From IMG/VR virus record IMGVR_UViG_3300043436_000235, positions 1 through 22,667 of that record: a stretch of 22,667 bases of DNA. The stretch is one strand, 5' to 3'. This document shows, piece after piece, positions 15,236 through 22,115 of the stretch. A program made the translations under genes and the position numbers. The DNA comes from a virus. Every line of letters starts with the position of its first letter. The stretch's first letter is position 1. The notes below the pieces were generated by a model. The model was not told the origin of the DNA, ran no database searches, and worked only from the letters and a program-made list of their open reading frames with translations.

Positions 15236-16783
15236 TTATGGGAATCCAGAGCTGGCTATACTAGATGCTGCCGAGGCACCACTTGCAAAATTACTAACAG
15301 CATTACTTATACCAACTCCTAATAATGCTAGAGAACCACCAAGTACTATATTTTTAAGAGCATTATTGCCAGAGCCGTTTGGACCAGGGCGGGTGCCGTC
15401 TGAGTTTTGCCATGGTTCGTGGCCAGGTACCACAGTACAGGTACTGGCCACGGCATCATCTTGCAGTTCCCAGCGTGTGCCACTGAATTGCACATCCGGG
15501 AAATCTTTAGGCATAGTCGGTATCACAGGGATTGGTATTGGAGGTTTGCCGCTGTTTAGTTTCAGCATACCCAATCCAACAATGCTGGTGATACTAGGCG
15601 AACCAATGGTCAATGGGCCGCCTGACGATATTGTTGTTGTTGCCATACCAGTGATACTTAAAAATCCATTGGTCTTTAGAGAGGCTCCAGTCATACCCGA
15701 AATACCAACAGATGCTAAACTAGATATGTTTACACCCTTTGACCCTTGTATGTTTACTGCTCCGCCGCTGTGTATGTTTACTAACGTGTCACTATGTAAA
15801 TTTAATGCCCCCACAGTGCGCAGATTAAATCCTGCATATCCGTACATATTAATCATACCGTTGTTACTAAATTCCATCCAATGGTATCCGCTAGCACTGC
15901 CTATATAGAATACTTGCTCAGTATCGTTCATTAATATCTGATGTCCCGCAGATGTGCGCAGTCTAATCAATTGATCTGTTCCGTCGGCGGCTGCCCCATC
16001 ATCCATAACAAATTGGTGACCACCTTTGCGCATTATAACCTGCTGAGGATTGTCTTTGACTTGATCTGTGGTTGTAGCTTTGCGTCCCGGAGTACTTATA
16101 CCATATACATTACTAGGACTTTCTCTTAGACTACTTGAACTAATAGAACCGCGAATTTTATCTCTATCTAACCCTTGTCCTATTAACAAAGAACTTTGGT
16201 ATTCGTGAAAGTATCTGGGTGTTTTTTCCAAGCCGTCGGCATCAAATGCTTTAGGTGATGCTGTACTGGATTCTACCACTGGTAGTATACTGTCAGGTCC
16301 CAGGTATGGAGTTACTGGACTGTCTGTGGGTGCTGTAGTATTTTCTGAACCACCGATGTTTCTGGCTAGACCGGGAACCATATGGTGTGTTGGGCTGTCA
16401 TAAACACAAGCGAACCAATAACCACGATCTCTCGATCCTGCAACAAATGTAACTAAAACTTGGCACCCAATATCAGGAGGTACAAACCACATACCGTAAC
16501 TTTGACCCACTGTGTTTGCATTATCAGGAAGAAGTTGACTATCTGTTCCGTAGGTTGTTCCATAGAACGGACTTGCATAACTAACTGTAGTTTGCGAATT
16601 TGGATCTTCTAGGTCGTCGCCCCAGTCCGGGATATAAACCAGTAGCTGTCCCATCCTTGAACCTTCAACGTGTTTTACTACCGTTGCCACATACGGGCCT
16701 GGATCAATTGTGGTGCCGGCTTTTTTACTGTCAGCGGTATATGACGTACTGCCTGCCGACGATCGTTCTGCGTTACTTGCCAT
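15236..16783 (-). CDS. 5: Baseplate hub spike gp5: OB-fold plus beta-helix, no lysozyme domain
   Basis: This is the central spike of the baseplate (gp5/VgrG type). Residues about 25-150 form the gp5 OB-fold: YVATVVKHVEGSRMGQLLVYIPDWGDD, then YGMWFVPPDIGCQVLVTFVAGSRDRGYWFACVYD. Residues about 245-420 have the short alternating Gly/Ser/Val/Ile/Asn repeats of a triple-stranded beta-helix (GALNLHSDTLVNIHSGGAVN and following). Unlike T4 gp5 there is no lysozyme domain between these parts. The next gene may provide it. The C-terminus is unusual: after a Pro-rich linker, VVPGHEPW and a GPNGSG spacer, residues 478-510 are a hydrophobic Gly/Ala/Ser segment. The start has CGGAA 9 nt upstream. A 44-bp gap with a late-promoter-like box separates it from the preceding gene. 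Confidence 0.9.
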   Translation of the reverse strand: MASNAERSSAGSTSYTADSKKAGTTIDPGPYVATVVKHVEGSRMGQLLVYIPDWGDDLEDPNSQTTVSYASPFYGTTYGTDSQLLPDNANTVGQSYGMWFVPPDIGCQVLVTFVAGSRDRGYWFACVYDSPTHHMVPGLARNIGGSENTTAPTDSPVTPYLGPDSILPVVESSTASPKAFDADGLEKTPRYFHEYQSSLLIGQGLDRDKIRGSISSSSLRESPSNVYGISTPGRKATTTDQVKDNPQQVIMRKGGHQFVMDDGAAADGTDQLIRLRTSAGHQILMNDTEQVFYIGSASGYHWMEFSNNGMINMYGYAGFNLRTVGALNLHSDTLVNIHSGGAVNIQGSKGVNISSLASVGISGMTGASLKTNGFLSITGMATTTISSGGPLTIGSPSITSIVGLGMLKLNSGKPPIPIPVIPTMPKDFPDVQFSGTRWELQDDAVASTCTVVPGHEPWQNSDGTRPGPNGSGNNALKNIVLGGSLALLGVGISNAVSNFASGASAASSIASSGFP

Positions 16784-16808
16784 TTATGTGTATTCCGTAT
16801 TTTACTTT

Positions 16809-16816
16809 AATTTATA
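16809..16816 (-). promoter_or_regulatory. Candidate late promoter of gp5 (TATAAATT)
   Basis: TATAAATT on the minus strand, one mismatch from TATAAATA, lies in the gap upstream of gp5. A start about 6 nt downstream would give a leader of about 20 nt containing the CGGAA ribosome site. The position is appropriate, but the evidence is sequence match only. Confidence 0.4.
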
Positions 16817-16827
16817 GGGTGCCGGCG

Positions 16828-19053
16828 CTATTCATCTGTTCTTTCGGCTATAGCTGTACTTTGTGCTGGTGCAACAAAATCTGAGTTGATTAGCCTCGAC
16901 ATAGTTAAAACCTGCGTAAATTTACCACTAACAAACTTATTGTCAATATCTCTTATAACATATTGTCCCCCAAACAACGAAGGAGTTACACCAATTGGGG
17001 GGTACACTAGCCCTTGACCTGTGATATCTAAGTCCATATCAATTGGGGTATTAATAATCAAACTAATAGGAACCATACCAGTATCAAATCTTATATGCCC
17101 GTATTTTTCGGCAAATTCAGCTTGGCTAACTCCGCTTATATTATTATAATTTATTGCATCTACAGGGTCGGGGGTATAAAACCAATCATCTTGTTTTAGT
17201 AGTGTAGGGTCGCCAAGTATAGTTAGTTTCACATCAATCATTGCAGCTTCGTTGTATACGCCGCGCCTAATAATATCCATCATTTGTTGTGCGTCAGAAC
17301 TATCAATGATATTCAATCCAGCAGTGGAGTTTTGGTCGCCACGAACTGCTCTTACTCTACTTTCTGATACTGTACCCACTGCTCTAAATGCCGGGATAAG
17401 TGCTTTAAACAGAGACGGTGTTAACATGGGATTGGGCAATAGGCTTTTATATATTGAAAGAGCTGTTGACTTAGAAGCAGTTTGTGCGGCCACTGAATTT
17501 GTGTACTTCATGACTGTAACAAAATAGCTAGTATCAAAGTCTATTTTTAAATCAATTACATCACTGTTGCCACCAGTGTACAAATATTCGTATTTTTTAA
17601 CAGTATGCGGACTAGAATCTACAAACTGCGGCAATGCCGGATGTTCAGTTCTCCAATTATCGTAGGGCCTGATATTAATGATCATTTTTTTAGCGCGGGT
17701 GTTACGCAAAGGATCTACATCTCCTATTTCCATCTTAGCTGTAGTTTTAAATGCTTTAAATACCTGAGTTTGAGTAAGACTATTAATTATCGTCGGAGTT
17801 GTACCTCCTGCTGGCGTTTGATTTGCCAATGCAATAGATAATTGATCATTGAGATATCTGCTATGCGACATTATTTTTGTAATGATTGACGTAATCTTTG
17901 TACCGGCAGGTATGTTAAAAGAAGTTTCCTTAATATTAATTAAATTACTTCCAGGATCACCTCGGCTCAATGATATATTGGTTTCATTGAGTATTTTTGA
18001 ATCACCTATCACTGGATCAATTTTAAATTCAATTTGATCCGGTATTCCCATAAATCGTTTAGCAACTTGTGTTTTCCAGTAATCATTTAAGTTGGTTGCT
18101 AGACTGGTAAAAAATTCATTGACTGTCGACACTCCCTCGACACTGATATCCTTATCCAAGAATCCGTATTCTTTCATATACGACAAGTGAGCATAAGGAG
18201 CAAAGGTAACCTTATACTCGGTTCCTTTATTGCTAAGATTTATCTTTACTTGGTTAAGGATTATAGGAAATCTTTTTCTAAATTTTTTATTAACTGGCAT
18301 CGGCCGACCTGCATCGTCATATCCTTTAAAATCTAACTGAAGTATAAATGGCTGTTCTGTCCAATTTTTAAATTGATATCCGTCGTAACTAGCAGCAACC
18401 AATTGATCAATGAATGTAATTCCAATTGGCTCAATTATTGTCATTGACCCTTGTATTAGATTTGTACTTTCTTGAGACAGGCCGCCTGTAGGGCCTGTCT
18501 TAAAATTAACTTCTTGTATATTATAATTTAATCCCAGAGTTCCGGGTATGCGTCGATTTGGATACAGCCCACTATCTTCAGCAACCACATAACTTTTTGG
18601 GCCAAATTCCCATTCTTGCGCCGTTGATACATCTTTGGCGGCGCCCAGTGTTTTAATTTCATCAACATCAGTCCACCACAAACTCCAGGAGTATGTATAC
18701 GAAGCAAATCTATGTAATGGATTGGGTACTAAATTCGTAGGTTTTTGTTGTTTTAATTGGCCAGGTACTGAGGTCGCTGGTGGCGCAGTATTTGGTGCCG
18801 GCTCTTCGTCAACTGTTAAATCAACTCCACCGGGGTGCATTGGTGCATTTCCGGGTATTGTGATATCGCTAGTAACACTGGTCACTGGCAGAAGCAACGA
18901 CTGGGCCGATATTCGTCCTGCAGGATCAATGATTTGTTGTGTAGTTGAAGTAGTGGTACCGGATGCTTCTGTAACAACTACTGTGCTGGTTACAAGTTGG
19001 CCGCCTGGCCCCAAATCTGGAAGTGGTTGTACTGATTGAGAAAAGGTTGCCAC
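16828..19053 (-). CDS. Probable baseplate hub protein, gp27-like (741 aa)
   Basis: This is a phage structural protein immediately upstream of gp5. In contractile tails the gp5 spike docks onto a gp27/gpD-type hub. Residues 1-110 are Thr/Val/Pro-rich and probably flexible. The folded part starts near NPLHRFASYTYSWSLWW (about 112-128), followed by beta-rich blocks. The C-terminal part holds MIDVKLTILGDPTLLKQDDWFY (about 605-625) and a final SGKFTQVLTMSRL. An I-x-GDP-x-L segment and a G-x-FTQ-x-L-x-M ending are features I associate with gp27/gpD hub proteins. This is recognition by pattern, not alignment. It is nearly twice the length of T4 gp27 (391 aa). The start is GTG at 19053, 3 nt after the gp53 stop, with a distant GGGG about 12 nt upstream. 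It could instead be an unrelated baseplate protein. Confidence 0.55.
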   Translation of the reverse strand: MATFSQSVQPLPDLGPGGQLVTSTVVVTEASGTTTSTTQQIIDPAGRISAQSLLLPVTSVTSDITIPGNAPMHPGGVDLTVDEEPAPNTAPPATSVPGQLKQQKPTNLVPNPLHRFASYTYSWSLWWTDVDEIKTLGAAKDVSTAQEWEFGPKSYVVAEDSGLYPNRRIPGTLGLNYNIQEVNFKTGPTGGLSQESTNLIQGSMTIIEPIGITFIDQLVAASYDGYQFKNWTEQPFILQLDFKGYDDAGRPMPVNKKFRKRFPIILNQVKINLSNKGTEYKVTFAPYAHLSYMKEYGFLDKDISVEGVSTVNEFFTSLATNLNDYWKTQVAKRFMGIPDQIEFKIDPVIGDSKILNETNISLSRGDPGSNLINIKETSFNIPAGTKITSIITKIMSHSRYLNDQLSIALANQTPAGGTTPTIINSLTQTQVFKAFKTTAKMEIGDVDPLRNTRAKKMIINIRPYDNWRTEHPALPQFVDSSPHTVKKYEYLYTGGNSDVIDLKIDFDTSYFVTVMKYTNSVAAQTASKSTALSIYKSLLPNPMLTPSLFKALIPAFRAVGTVSESRVRAVRGDQNSTAGLNIIDSSDAQQMMDIIRRGVYNEAAMIDVKLTILGDPTLLKQDDWFYTPDPVDAINYNNISGVSQAEFAEKYGHIRFDTGMVPISLIINTPIDMDLDITGQGLVYPPIGVTPSLFGGQYVIRDIDNKFVSGKFTQVLTMSRLINSDFVAPAQSTAIAERTDE

Positions 19054-19056
19054 GAA

Positions 19057-19359
19057 TTACAGCCCCAGAGATATTTTTACTACTTCTTTGTTGGGCAAAT
19101 ATATCACCCTCGGGGCAATAAAATCAAACAATGGATCTTTAAGAATATCTGGATTTCTTAAAGTAAATACCCACCAAAGATTAGTATCGCCGTATAAGTC
19201 ATATGCTAAAAGATCTGGGCGACGGTTATATAATGTATCAATTTGATACAAGGCGTCGCTGGGGTCTGGATTTATTGTTTTACCAGCCCACAGGTCCAAA
19301 AATGTGCCCCATAATCCTGTTCCCGAATATAAACTAGTTTTAGAGTATGTAGCTGACAT
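19057..19359 (-). CDS. 53: Baseplate wedge protein gp53
   Basis: This is a baseplate wedge subunit. T4 gp53 clamps neighbouring wedges together and has a LysM-like fold. The 100-aa protein is essentially the conserved core: YSGTGLWGTFLDLWAGKTI, then YNRRPDLLAYDLYGDTNLWW, then RNPDILKDPLFDF and a C-terminal VIYLPNKEVV. The RPDLLAYDLYG...LWWVF...NPD pattern is diagnostic. It is about half the length of T4 gp53 (196 aa), which is common in environmental relatives. I start it at ATG 19359 rather than an in-frame ATG 36 nt further upstream. A strong GGAGGA site lies about 8 nt before 19359, and the resulting TAATG overlap with the preceding gene is a typical coupling arrangement. Confidence 0.9.
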   Translation of the reverse strand: MSATYSKTSLYSGTGLWGTFLDLWAGKTINPDPSDALYQIDTLYNRRPDLLAYDLYGDTNLWWVFTLRNPDILKDPLFDFIAPRVIYLPNKEVVKISLGL

Positions 19360-20357
19360 TAAATAAATCCTCCGGGTCCACCGCCTGTGGTCCATTGACC
19401 ACCTTGGCTAGTTCCATAAACAGTAACTCCGCCATTGGCAAATGGAGAATTAATAAGAGCACCTTTACTAAAGTCCCTGAGACTAAATCCTTGGCTCTGT
19501 GAAAGTCTGCTGTATATTGGCTGCAAGGTTAGTGTGATAGTACTCTTTGTTGGTAATCTTGTGCTATTAAGTCTGTAGCTAACTGATTGCGGGTTATATT
19601 GTGTTCTAGTAGCTGCTGGCTCCGGTACTTCTATATAGTCTACATCTGCTGGCATAGTGTGTGCAAAAGACGTAACAATACAAGATACATTTGGTAGATA
19701 ATATTGACCGTAACCATTTAGATAAACGATAGGGGGCGGTGTTCCAGCATCTGGATCTCCACCAAAAAACATTTTTGTAACACTACGGAAAAAGTGTAGT
19801 GTTGCCAATAGGTATTGTCCCTCGTTCACATTCTGCACAGTAAATTCGCCGGCAATAGATATAGCCTGTACTGCGCTGCTATCGTAAAAATAATTTGTAT
19901 AATTGCTATGTGTTAATTTTTGTTCAGAGTAACTGGCCACGTGTGTTACTGTAATGTTTGGGGTGTAGGGAAATACTACACCTATACGTTTTTTTCCGCT
20001 TAATCCAACTGTGTTAGTTAAACTATTAACAATTTGTCCACCGAGACTGTCACCAATTTGATTAACCAATGGACTTAATAAGAAGTTATTGGGATCTTTA
20101 TAAAAATAGTCTGCGCCCGGTGCTAAACTTATACGTACTCGCCAGTCCTGATTGGCATTGGGATACTTTATTTCTGGAGGACTATTTGTACGATCTACAT
20201 AGCGGAACGCCTGGGATAAAGTTAATCTGCTGCCCGACTGTTCGAGCGTGGATGGCCCAAAAGTAGTGGACTGTGGCGCATAGCCTACTTGGCTCATACG
20301 GGGAGTTCCGGAATCTGTTGCTAGGCCAGATCTTAAAGAATTAGGTAGTACAGGCAT
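19359..20357 (-). CDS. Baseplate tail-tube connector, gp48/gp54-like
   Basis: This 332-aa protein is the first gene of the leftward late operon. Residues 1-60 are Ser/Gly/Thr-rich. The core holds VVFPYTPNITVTHVASYSE (about 127-145), THSNY (149-153) and SIAGEFTVQNVNEGQYLLAT (167-186). It continues with LHFFRSVTKMFFGGDPDAGTPPPIV (187-211), PNVSCIVTSFAHTMPADVDYIE (222-243) and a closing STITLTLQPIYSR. The FPYTP / HFFR-TKMFFG-PPP / DVDY pattern belongs to the tail-tube initiator/cap group (gp48 or gp54; T4 lengths 364 and 320 aa), which joins the tube to the hub. I cannot decide between gp48 and gp54. The C-terminus is Gly-rich (QWTTGGGPGGFI), and its DNA carries the Shine-Dalgarno sequence of gp53. 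A perfect late promoter precedes the gene. Confidence 0.65.
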   Translation of the reverse strand: MPVLPNSLRSGLATDSGTPRMSQVGYAPQSTTFGPSTLEQSGSRLTLSQAFRYVDRTNSPPEIKYPNANQDWRVRISLAPGADYFYKDPNNFLLSPLVNQIGDSLGGQIVNSLTNTVGLSGKKRIGVVFPYTPNITVTHVASYSEQKLTHSNYTNYFYDSSAVQAISIAGEFTVQNVNEGQYLLATLHFFRSVTKMFFGGDPDAGTPPPIVYLNGYGQYYLPNVSCIVTSFAHTMPADVDYIEVPEPAATRTQYNPQSVSYRLNSTRLPTKSTITLTLQPIYSRLSQSQGFSLRDFSKGALINSPFANGGVTVYGTSQGGQWTTGGGPGGFI

Positions 20358-20366
20358 ATGCGTTCC

Positions 20367-20374
20367 AATTTATA
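20367..20374 (-). promoter_or_regulatory. Second late-type box upstream of the connector gene (TATAAATT)
   Basis: TATAAATT on the minus strand is one base from consensus and lies 11 bp downstream of a perfect TATAAATA box. If used, its transcript would have a leader of only about 4 nt. It may instead be an auxiliary or chance match. Confidence 0.35.
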
Positions 20375-20377
20375 TTG

Positions 20378-20385
20378 TATTTATA
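20378..20385 (-). promoter_or_regulatory. T4-type late promoter (TATAAATA) of the leftward baseplate operon
   Basis: A perfect match to the T4 late promoter consensus TATAAATA on the minus strand, 20 bp before the ATG at 20357. The expected start, about 6 nt downstream, gives a short leader of roughly 15 nt that includes GGAA, 5 nt before the ATG. In T4 this box is read by host polymerase carrying gp55. A gp55 homologue is encoded just across this divergent region. Confidence 0.75.
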
Positions 20386-20424
20386 GCAAAAATTATATGC
20401 TAAGATAATGTTTTATAAACTCGG

Positions 20425-20454
20425 TTGACTTGCTAAGTTTAAATATGCTAGTAT
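20425..20454 (+). promoter_or_regulatory. Sigma70-like promoter of gp55 (TTGACT, 18 bp, extended TAGTAT)
   Basis: A -35 hexamer TTGACT (20425-20430) is followed by an 18-bp spacer and -10 TAGTAT (20449-20454), with the extended element TG at 20446-20447. The expected start is near 20461, downstream of the upstream-most ATG of gp55 at 20453. Together with the box on the other strand it makes a 95-bp divergent control region. Confidence 0.5.
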
Positions 20455-21352
20455 GTATCAACTACAAGGATTCCCTAAGGTGAGACACAATTATTTAAAT
20501 AACAAAGATATTCTAAAAGAAATACATAAAAGTAAAAATTCTTATTGTACTTACACTAGTCCCGCAGTAGCAGATTACGATATGATTCTGCCTGATGTTG
20601 GCAAAATTAATAAGAAAAATATACTTCAGGCACGTAAAAATCGTGCAGAAAGACTAGCTAAACTTGCCCACGAAGCTGCTACAGCAGATGGCACTAAACG
20701 TAAGCTAGACGAGTTTGAAATCAAACTCAAAGATGTAGCGGACACCGATGTAGTATTTCGTGTTATGACCTGGGACCACGTTCCAGTTGACGATATTAAA
20801 AGTCGTAAAGCTGCTATTAAGTTAATGGAGGAAGAAGGCGTTCCCCGCAGCGAATATGACGATGACTCGGATATTGACATATCCGGCAGCACAAAATATG
20901 TCAAAGTAAATTTCCCACCATTTGAACACTATCAAGTTGACGCCGATGGTGCCAGCGTGTGTGTTGGCCGTAGCCATTGGGTTGGTGTATTGGATAATGG
21001 TAAGTTTAGCAAAGATCACGGAGCAATGACTCCAAAATTGGCGCATATGTTTATTAAACTGTGCGAACGCTATGCTACTCGCAGCAACTGGCGTGGATAT
21101 ACTTACAACGACGAAATGCGTAGTCAGGCATTATTACAGCTAAGTCAAATTGGGTTACAATTCGACGAATCCAAAAGTCAAAACCCTTTTGCTTACTATA
21201 CGGCTGCAATCACAAACTCATTTACCCGTGTATTAAACATCGAAAAACGTAATCAAAACTTGCGTGATGACATATTAGAAATGAATGGCCTAACTCCCTC
21301 CTACACACGACAAGGTATGGCATCAGGCGGCTATCACGGCGACGACGAGTAA
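20453..21352 (+). CDS. 55: Late-transcription sigma factor gp55
   Basis: gp55 is the sigma-like factor that directs host RNA polymerase to TATAAATA late promoters. Homology to T4 gp55 (185 aa) shows at the N-terminus (HNYLNNKDILKEI, residues 12-24; T4 YNYVNNKELL). It is clearest at residues 204-276: WRGYTYNDEMRSQALLQLSQ, then IGLQFDESKSQNPFAYYTAAI, then TNSFTRVLNIEKRNQN. Relative to T4 there is about 150 aa of extra sequence between these blocks. It includes a basic helical stretch (about 55-85) and an acidic EYDDDSDID run. The C-terminus (MASGGYHGDDE) lacks the hydrophobic clamp-binding tail of T4 gp55. A GTG at 20480 (codon 10), preceded by AAGGA, may be the true start because the predicted promoter overlaps the ATG at 20453. 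Six nt separate it from the next gene. Confidence 0.93.
   Translation: MYQLQGFPKVRHNYLNNKDILKEIHKSKNSYCTYTSPAVADYDMILPDVGKINKKNILQARKNRAERLAKLAHEAATADGTKRKLDEFEIKLKDVADTDVVFRVMTWDHVPVDDIKSRKAAIKLMEEEGVPRSEYDDDSDIDISGSTKYVKVNFPPFEHYQVDADGASVCVGRSHWVGVLDNGKFSKDHGAMTPKLAHMFIKLCERYATRSNWRGYTYNDEMRSQALLQLSQIGLQFDESKSQNPFAYYTAAITNSFTRVLNIEKRNQNLRDDILEMNGLTPSYTRQGMASGGYHGDDE
20454..20467 (+). repeat. 14-bp element TGTATCAACTACAA, copy 1
   Basis: This is identical to 22087-22100. It contains the inverted repeat TGTA-TCAAC-TACA and overlaps the -10/start region of the gp55 promoter, just before the AAGGA ribosome site. It could be an operator or RNA hairpin. Confidence 0.4.
20466..20470 (+). promoter_or_regulatory. 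Ribosome binding site favouring a GTG start for gp55
   Basis: AAGGA lies 9 nt before the in-frame GTG at 20480, while nothing Shine-Dalgarno-like precedes the ATG at 20453. Starting at 20480 gives a protein beginning M-RHNYLNNKDIL, which lines up with the conserved T4 gp55 N-terminus and yields 290 aa. Confidence 0.5.
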
Positions 21353-21358
21353 TAGTCG

Positions 21359-22081
21359 ATGAAAATTTATGTAGTTGGTGACTCGCACGTATATGGAGAT
21401 GAATTAAAGTCTCCATCGACAGATTCTTGGCCAGCATTATTGGCTAGTAAACTTGGTGCCAGCTGTGTCAATGACGGAGTACAATGCGGATCTAATCAGC
21501 GTAATGTGTTTAATACTATCAAGCATTGCGCTGATCTAGATATTGATCTATTCATTATTAGTTGGACTACTACTGCTAAATTTACATTTTACAAGTCGGA
21601 CGACAACATCGAAGGCAATTTTAATCCAAAATTAATAGATTATACCTTTGGTGATAAAGATTTTTACAAAATATGGGGTCGTACCTTATTCCAAGTTTGG
21701 TACAATAGAATGTTTGGATTTAAAAATTGGCTGCAACAAATTGTTTTATTGCAAAGTTACTTAAACACAAATAAAAAACAGTATCTAATGGTCAATAGCC
21801 ACAGTAACGAATTAACTCGATGGCTTTCTCCAAAAGATCGATTTATCGAACAGGTTAAACCATTGATCAACTTTGATATAATGGACGATGATCAAATTTT
21901 TGAAGTACACCGAGAAATACAATTTTATGCTAGTCAAATTGACACTTCGAAGTTTTATCGTTGGCACGATTTTGCTATACGGGATATCCTACCATTATTT
22001 CCGTCCGGACCAAGAGGACACTTCCTAGAAGACGGGCACCAACATATAGCTGAGTTACTTTATAAACACCTGTGTTTTTAA
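21359..22081 (+). CDS. SGNH/GDSL-hydrolase-like protein
   Basis: This 240-aa protein sits between gp55 and gp47. The N-terminus MKIYVVGDSHVYGDEL has the block I G-D-S motif (GDSH, residues 7-10, nucleophile Ser9) directly after a beta strand. NDGVQCGSNQ (38-47) offers a block II-like Gly and a SN pair. Block III is not the classic GxND but IISWTTTAKF (67-75). Near the C-terminus DGHQH (225-229) provides the Asp and His of block V. There is no signal peptide or membrane span, so it acts in the infected cytoplasm or is unsecreted. SGNH enzymes remove acyl or acetyl groups from lipids, glycans or peptides; the substrate here is unknown. The start lies 6 nt after the gp55 stop with only a weak GACGAG before it. 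It is probably cotranscribed with gp55. Confidence 0.7.
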   Translation: MKIYVVGDSHVYGDELKSPSTDSWPALLASKLGASCVNDGVQCGSNQRNVFNTIKHCADLDIDLFIISWTTTAKFTFYKSDDNIEGNFNPKLIDYTFGDKDFYKIWGRTLFQVWYNRMFGFKNWLQQIVLLQSYLNTNKKQYLMVNSHSNELTRWLSPKDRFIEQVKPLINFDIMDDDQIFEVHREIQFYASQIDTSKFYRWHDFAIRDILPLFPSGPRGHFLEDGHQHIAELLYKHLCF

Positions 22082-22082
22082 A

Positions 22083-22103
22083 TATTTGTATCAACTACAA
22101 ATA
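22083..22103 (+). promoter_or_regulatory. Perfect 8-bp inverted repeat, possible hairpin, containing copy 2 of the 14-bp element
   Basis: TATTTGTA, loop TCAAC, TACAAATA begins 1 nt after the stop of the SGNH gene. An AT-rich 8-bp stem without a T-tract is a poor intrinsic terminator. It may be an operator upstream of the gp47 promoter or an mRNA 3'-end stabiliser. Its core (22087-22100) is identical to the element at gp55. Confidence 0.45.
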
Positions 22104-22115
22104 ACACCATTATAT

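Noticed and set aside
15366-15908. 180-aa plus-strand open frame antisense to gp5
   Set aside because: It lies wholly opposite the repetitive beta-helix coding region of gp5, its translation resembles no family, and no promoter or ribosome site precedes it. It is a shadow of Gly/Ser/Ile-rich codons.
18635-19039. 134-aa plus-strand open frame antisense to the 741-aa hub gene
   Set aside because: It mirrors the Thr/Val/Pro-rich N-terminus of the hub gene. Composition alone explains the open frame.
19360-19395. Upstream ATG that would extend gp53 by 12 residues (MDHRRWTRRIYL)
   Set aside because: The extension lies inside the coding end of the connector gene, lacks a ribosome site and is unlike gp53. 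The ATG at 19359 has GGAGGA at good spacing.
20425-20449. Alternative -10 TATGCT at 20444-20449 for the gp55 promoter
   Set aside because: Spacing to TTGACT is only 13 bp, too short for a sigma70-type promoter. TAGTAT with extended TG at 18 bp fits better.
22083-22103. Intrinsic terminator after the SGNH gene
   Set aside because: The hairpin is AT-rich and not followed by a T-tract, so terminator function is not supported. It is kept only as an inverted repeat.
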